DNA from: Candidatus Gastranaerophilales bacterium
GTDB lineage: Bacteria; Cyanobacteriota; Vampirovibrionia; Gastranaerophilales; Gastranaerophilaceae
Reading direction: 5' to 3'
Length of the DNA: 7,320 nt
NCBI GenBank assembly: GCA_944326625.1
Contig: CALVER010000068.1
Location: 1 to 7,320 of the forward strand
Position numbers and translations under genes: made by a program. The notes beneath the pieces were generated by a model that was not told where the DNA came from, made no database searches, and saw only the letters and a list, made by a program, of their open reading frames with translations. This document shows positions 5,249 to 7,320 of this stretch, one piece after another. Every line of letters begins with the position of its first letter. The first letter of the stretch is position 1.

Positions 5249-7093
5249 ATGTGCGGAATAGTAGGATATGTGGGCTTTAGATCTGTCGCGGATATATTAC
5301 TTGACGGATTGGAGCAGCTTGAATACAGAGGATATGATTCATCAGGCATTGCAGTCAAATGCGACAATGATATAAAAGTTTATAAAGCGGTGGGCAAACT
5401 TAAGAATTTGCGTGAAGAATTAAAGTCACACGTCAAAGAGTTTGAAAAGTCCACAATGGGCATCGGCCATATCCGCTGGGCAACCCACGGTGCGCCGACG
5501 GTTTTGAACGCACACCCGCACACCTGCACACACGGTAATCTCGTGCTCGTTCATAACGGGATTATAGAAAATTATAAGGAACTCAGGGCAGAGCTTGAAA
5601 AAGAAGGCTGCGTGTTTAAATCCCAGACAGATACCGAGGTTGCGGCTCATTTTATTGCCAAAAAATACGACGAAACCCATGACCTGACGGAAGCCGTAAG
5701 ACTTGCTTCAAAAGAAATTGAAGGCGCTTATGCACTTTGCGTTATGCACAATGATTACAAAGACACAATTGTTGCAACAAAGCGCAATGCTCCGCTTCTG
5801 GTAGGTATCGGCGAAGGTGAATACTTAATCGCATCTGATGTGCCCGCGATTATTAAATACACCAAAAAAGCAATGTATTTATCCGAAAATCAGATAGTGA
5901 CAGTCACTCCGGATTCCATGAAATTGATTGACAAAGAAGGTAATGAAGTTCAGCCCAAAATTGAACTTTTGCCGTGGGAACCCGTTGCATTGAGCAAAAT
6001 GGGCTACAAACACTTTATGCTCAAGGAAATTCATGAGCAGCCCGATGTAATCCGTAATATTCTTGTCGGAAAACTTCATACGGCAGCAGAACCGGTAATC
6101 CTTGACGAGGTTAAGCTTACCAAGGACACGTTGAAAAAATTAACACGAATTCAGATTATAGCGTGCGGAACGTCATTGCACGCCGCAATGGTCGGAAAGT
6201 ATTTACTGGAAACGTTTTGCGGAATTGCGGTAGATGTTGAGGCATCCAGCGAATACATCTACAGACGCACCGTAACCGATGAACATACGCTTGTTATCGG
6301 GGTTTCCCAGTCAGGCGAAACTGCTGATACCCTGACCGCAATTAAGCAGGCAAAAGCGCGCGGGTCGCATATTTTGATTATCACGAACCGTCCGGATTCT
6401 TCCATGGCACGCGAGGCGGACAGTTTGCTTTCCGTAAACGCAGGTATTGAGGTTTCCGTTGCCGCCACAAAATCTTATATTGCGCAATTGATGGCGTTTT
6501 ATCTTTTGTCTTTGTATATGGCGGAAATCAAAGACAGCACTGATAAATCAATTATTCAATCTATTAAAAACGAATTGATGATTTTGCCGCAAAAGATTGA
6601 ACAGGTGCTTGCAAATACCGACGAAATTCAAAAATGTGCGCGAAAATATTCAAACACAAAAGATTTTATTTATATAGCCCGCGGAATTAATCTTCCGACA
6701 GCATTAGAGGGCGCTTTGAAGCTTAAGGAAATAAGCTACATCAATGCAACGGGTTATGCGGCAGGTGAATTGAAGCACGGGCCGATTGCAATGCTCGATG
6801 ACACAATGCCGGTTTTATCTATCTTGATGAAAGGAATTGTTTATGATAAACTTTTGTCAAACAGTGAAGAAGCAAAAGCCCGCAACGCGAGAATGATTGC
6901 TCTCACAAATTCAAATGATCCGAAGTTAGAGGATTTGTTTGAATGTATAATAAGGGTTCCCGAGGTTCAGGAATTCCTGTCTCCGATAATTGCCGTGATT
7001 CCGCTGCAATTAATCGCATACTATATAGCGGAATTCTTAGGTAAAGACGTTGACCAGCCGCGAAATCTCGCTAAATCCGTCACCGTTGAATAG
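5249..7093 (+). CDS. glmS: Glutamine-fructose-6-phosphate aminotransferase (isomerising) GlmS
   Basis: The product makes glucosamine-6-phosphate and glutamate from fructose-6-phosphate and glutamine, the committed cytoplasmic step toward UDP-GlcNAc for peptidoglycan and lipopolysaccharide. It has 614 residues (E. coli 609). The N-terminal glutaminase domain (about 1-240) starts MCGIVGYVG, so Met removal exposes the catalytic Cys; EYRGYDSSG (25-33), HIRWATHG (74-81), HNGIIEN (102-108) and QTDTE (126-130) follow. The isomerase half has two SIS domains (about 290-430 and 460-600) with CGTSLHAA (306-313), SQSGETADT (353-361), EVSVAATKSY (401-410), GELKHGP (506-512) and the C-terminal DQPRNLAKSVTVE (602-614), whose Lys609 matches the sugar-binding Lys of the family. 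The required Cys and GAGGAG (5235-5240), 8 bases upstream, fix the start. The gap upstream shows no glmS-ribozyme signature and the predicted leader is too short for one. It appears monocistronic. Confidence 0.97.
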   Translation: MCGIVGYVGFRSVADILLDGLEQLEYRGYDSSGIAVKCDNDIKVYKAVGKLKNLREELKSHVKEFEKSTMGIGHIRWATHGAPTVLNAHPHTCTHGNLVLVHNGIIENYKELRAELEKEGCVFKSQTDTEVAAHFIAKKYDETHDLTEAVRLASKEIEGAYALCVMHNDYKDTIVATKRNAPLLVGIGEGEYLIASDVPAIIKYTKKAMYLSENQIVTVTPDSMKLIDKEGNEVQPKIELLPWEPVALSKMGYKHFMLKEIHEQPDVIRNILVGKLHTAAEPVILDEVKLTKDTLKKLTRIQIIACGTSLHAAMVGKYLLETFCGIAVDVEASSEYIYRRTVTDEHTLVIGVSQSGETADTLTAIKQAKARGSHILIITNRPDSSMAREADSLLSVNAGIEVSVAATKSYIAQLMAFYLLSLYMAEIKDSTDKSIIQSIKNELMILPQKIEQVLANTDEIQKCARKYSNTKDFIYIARGINLPTALEGALKLKEISYINATGYAAGELKHGPIAMLDDTMPVLSILMKGIVYDKLLSNSEEAKARNARMIALTNSNDPKLEDLFECIIRVPEVQEFLSPIIAVIPLQLIAYYIAEFLGKDVDQPRNLAKSVTVE

Positions 7094-7109
7094 TACATTG
7101 ATAATTGAA

Positions 7110-7240
7110 GACGATAAGTCGTTAGGTCGTTAAGACGTTAAGTCCTTTACCTTTACTATGAGCTATTTTGGTAATATCTCGCTAAGACTGATTAATGAAA
7201 CGCACTTAACGTCCTATCGTCTTAATAACTTAACGACTTA
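7110..7240 (+). repeat. Octamer-armed inverted-repeat element, copy 4 (divergent octamers)
   Basis: It starts 16 bases after the glmS stop and fills most of the gap to the tRNA. The left arm has four octamers (7110-7141: GACGATAA, GTCGTTAG, GTCGTTAA and GACGTTAA in turn). The right arm has four inverted ones (7206-7237: TTAACGTC, CTATCGTC, TTAATAAC and TTAACGAC in turn) plus a trailing TTA. The octamers differ from those of copies 1-3 but keep period 8, the leading G and the final TAA/TAG. The core CGCTAAGACTGATTAATGAA (7180-7199) resembles the copy 3 core (CGCTTAGATTAATTCATG, 5115-5132) in the same orientation. The left inner edge lacks the TTATATAAA of the others. Only A-rich sequence follows, so it is not a plus-strand intrinsic terminator. 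Confidence 0.75.
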
Positions 7241-7247
7241 AAAAAAT

Positions 7248-7320
<73 letters not shown>

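Overview
The window is ordinary bacterial chromosome: four intact plus-strand protein genes and one tRNA gene, with AT-rich intergenic DNA and moderately AT-rich coding DNA (about 40% G+C by eye). In order they are a type IV pilus retraction ATPase (pilT-like, 143-1234), the recombination mediator recO (1234-1992), the disaggregase clpB (2427-5030), glucosamine-6-phosphate synthase glmS (5249-7093) and tRNA-Thr(CGU) (7248-7320, ending at the last base of the window). Every protein is full length with its key motifs, and nothing suggests recent transfer. The taxon cannot be fixed from these genes. Type IV pilus machinery, low G+C and the repeat style would suit an uncultured gut lineage such as the non-photosynthetic Cyanobacteria relatives (Vampirovibrionia/Gastranaerophilales), but this is a low-confidence guess.

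Layout. Bases 1-142 are an AT-rich leader with a near-consensus sigma-70-type promoter (TTGTCA, 17 bp, TATAAT) preceded by three 10-bp direct repeats. pilT and recO share one base (TAATG) and are almost certainly co-transcribed. The 434-bp recO-clpB gap has no gene. It holds two copies of an inverted-repeat element, a pair of 10-bp direct repeats around the first copy, and an AT-rich palindrome with weak promoter-like hexamers. The 218-bp clpB-glmS gap holds a third copy and a plausible glmS promoter. The 154-bp glmS-tRNA gap is mostly a fourth, divergent copy ending 7 bp before the tRNA.

The most interesting content is this repeat family. Each copy is about 95-170 bp and has two inverted arms, most of them built from octamers repeated head to tail (consensus G-N-N-N-W-T-A-A, usually 3-4 per arm) around a short non-repetitive core. 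Copies 1-3 use the octamer type GTGAATAA/GGGAATAA. Copy 4 uses a different one (GTCGTTAA/GACGTTAA), yet its core still resembles that of copies 1 and 3. Copy 1 lies in the opposite orientation and carries a 56-bp nested insertion flanked by a 6-bp direct repeat. I do not recognise this family as a described one. Its size, intergenic position and palindromic form recall ERIC-like or MITE-like elements, but the octamer arms are distinctive.

Functionally the genes are unrelated housekeeping and surface functions: pilus retraction, RecFOR repair, protein disaggregation, amino-sugar synthesis and translation. Apart from pilT-recO, the wide gaps suggest separate transcription units, with the repeats sitting at their boundaries.
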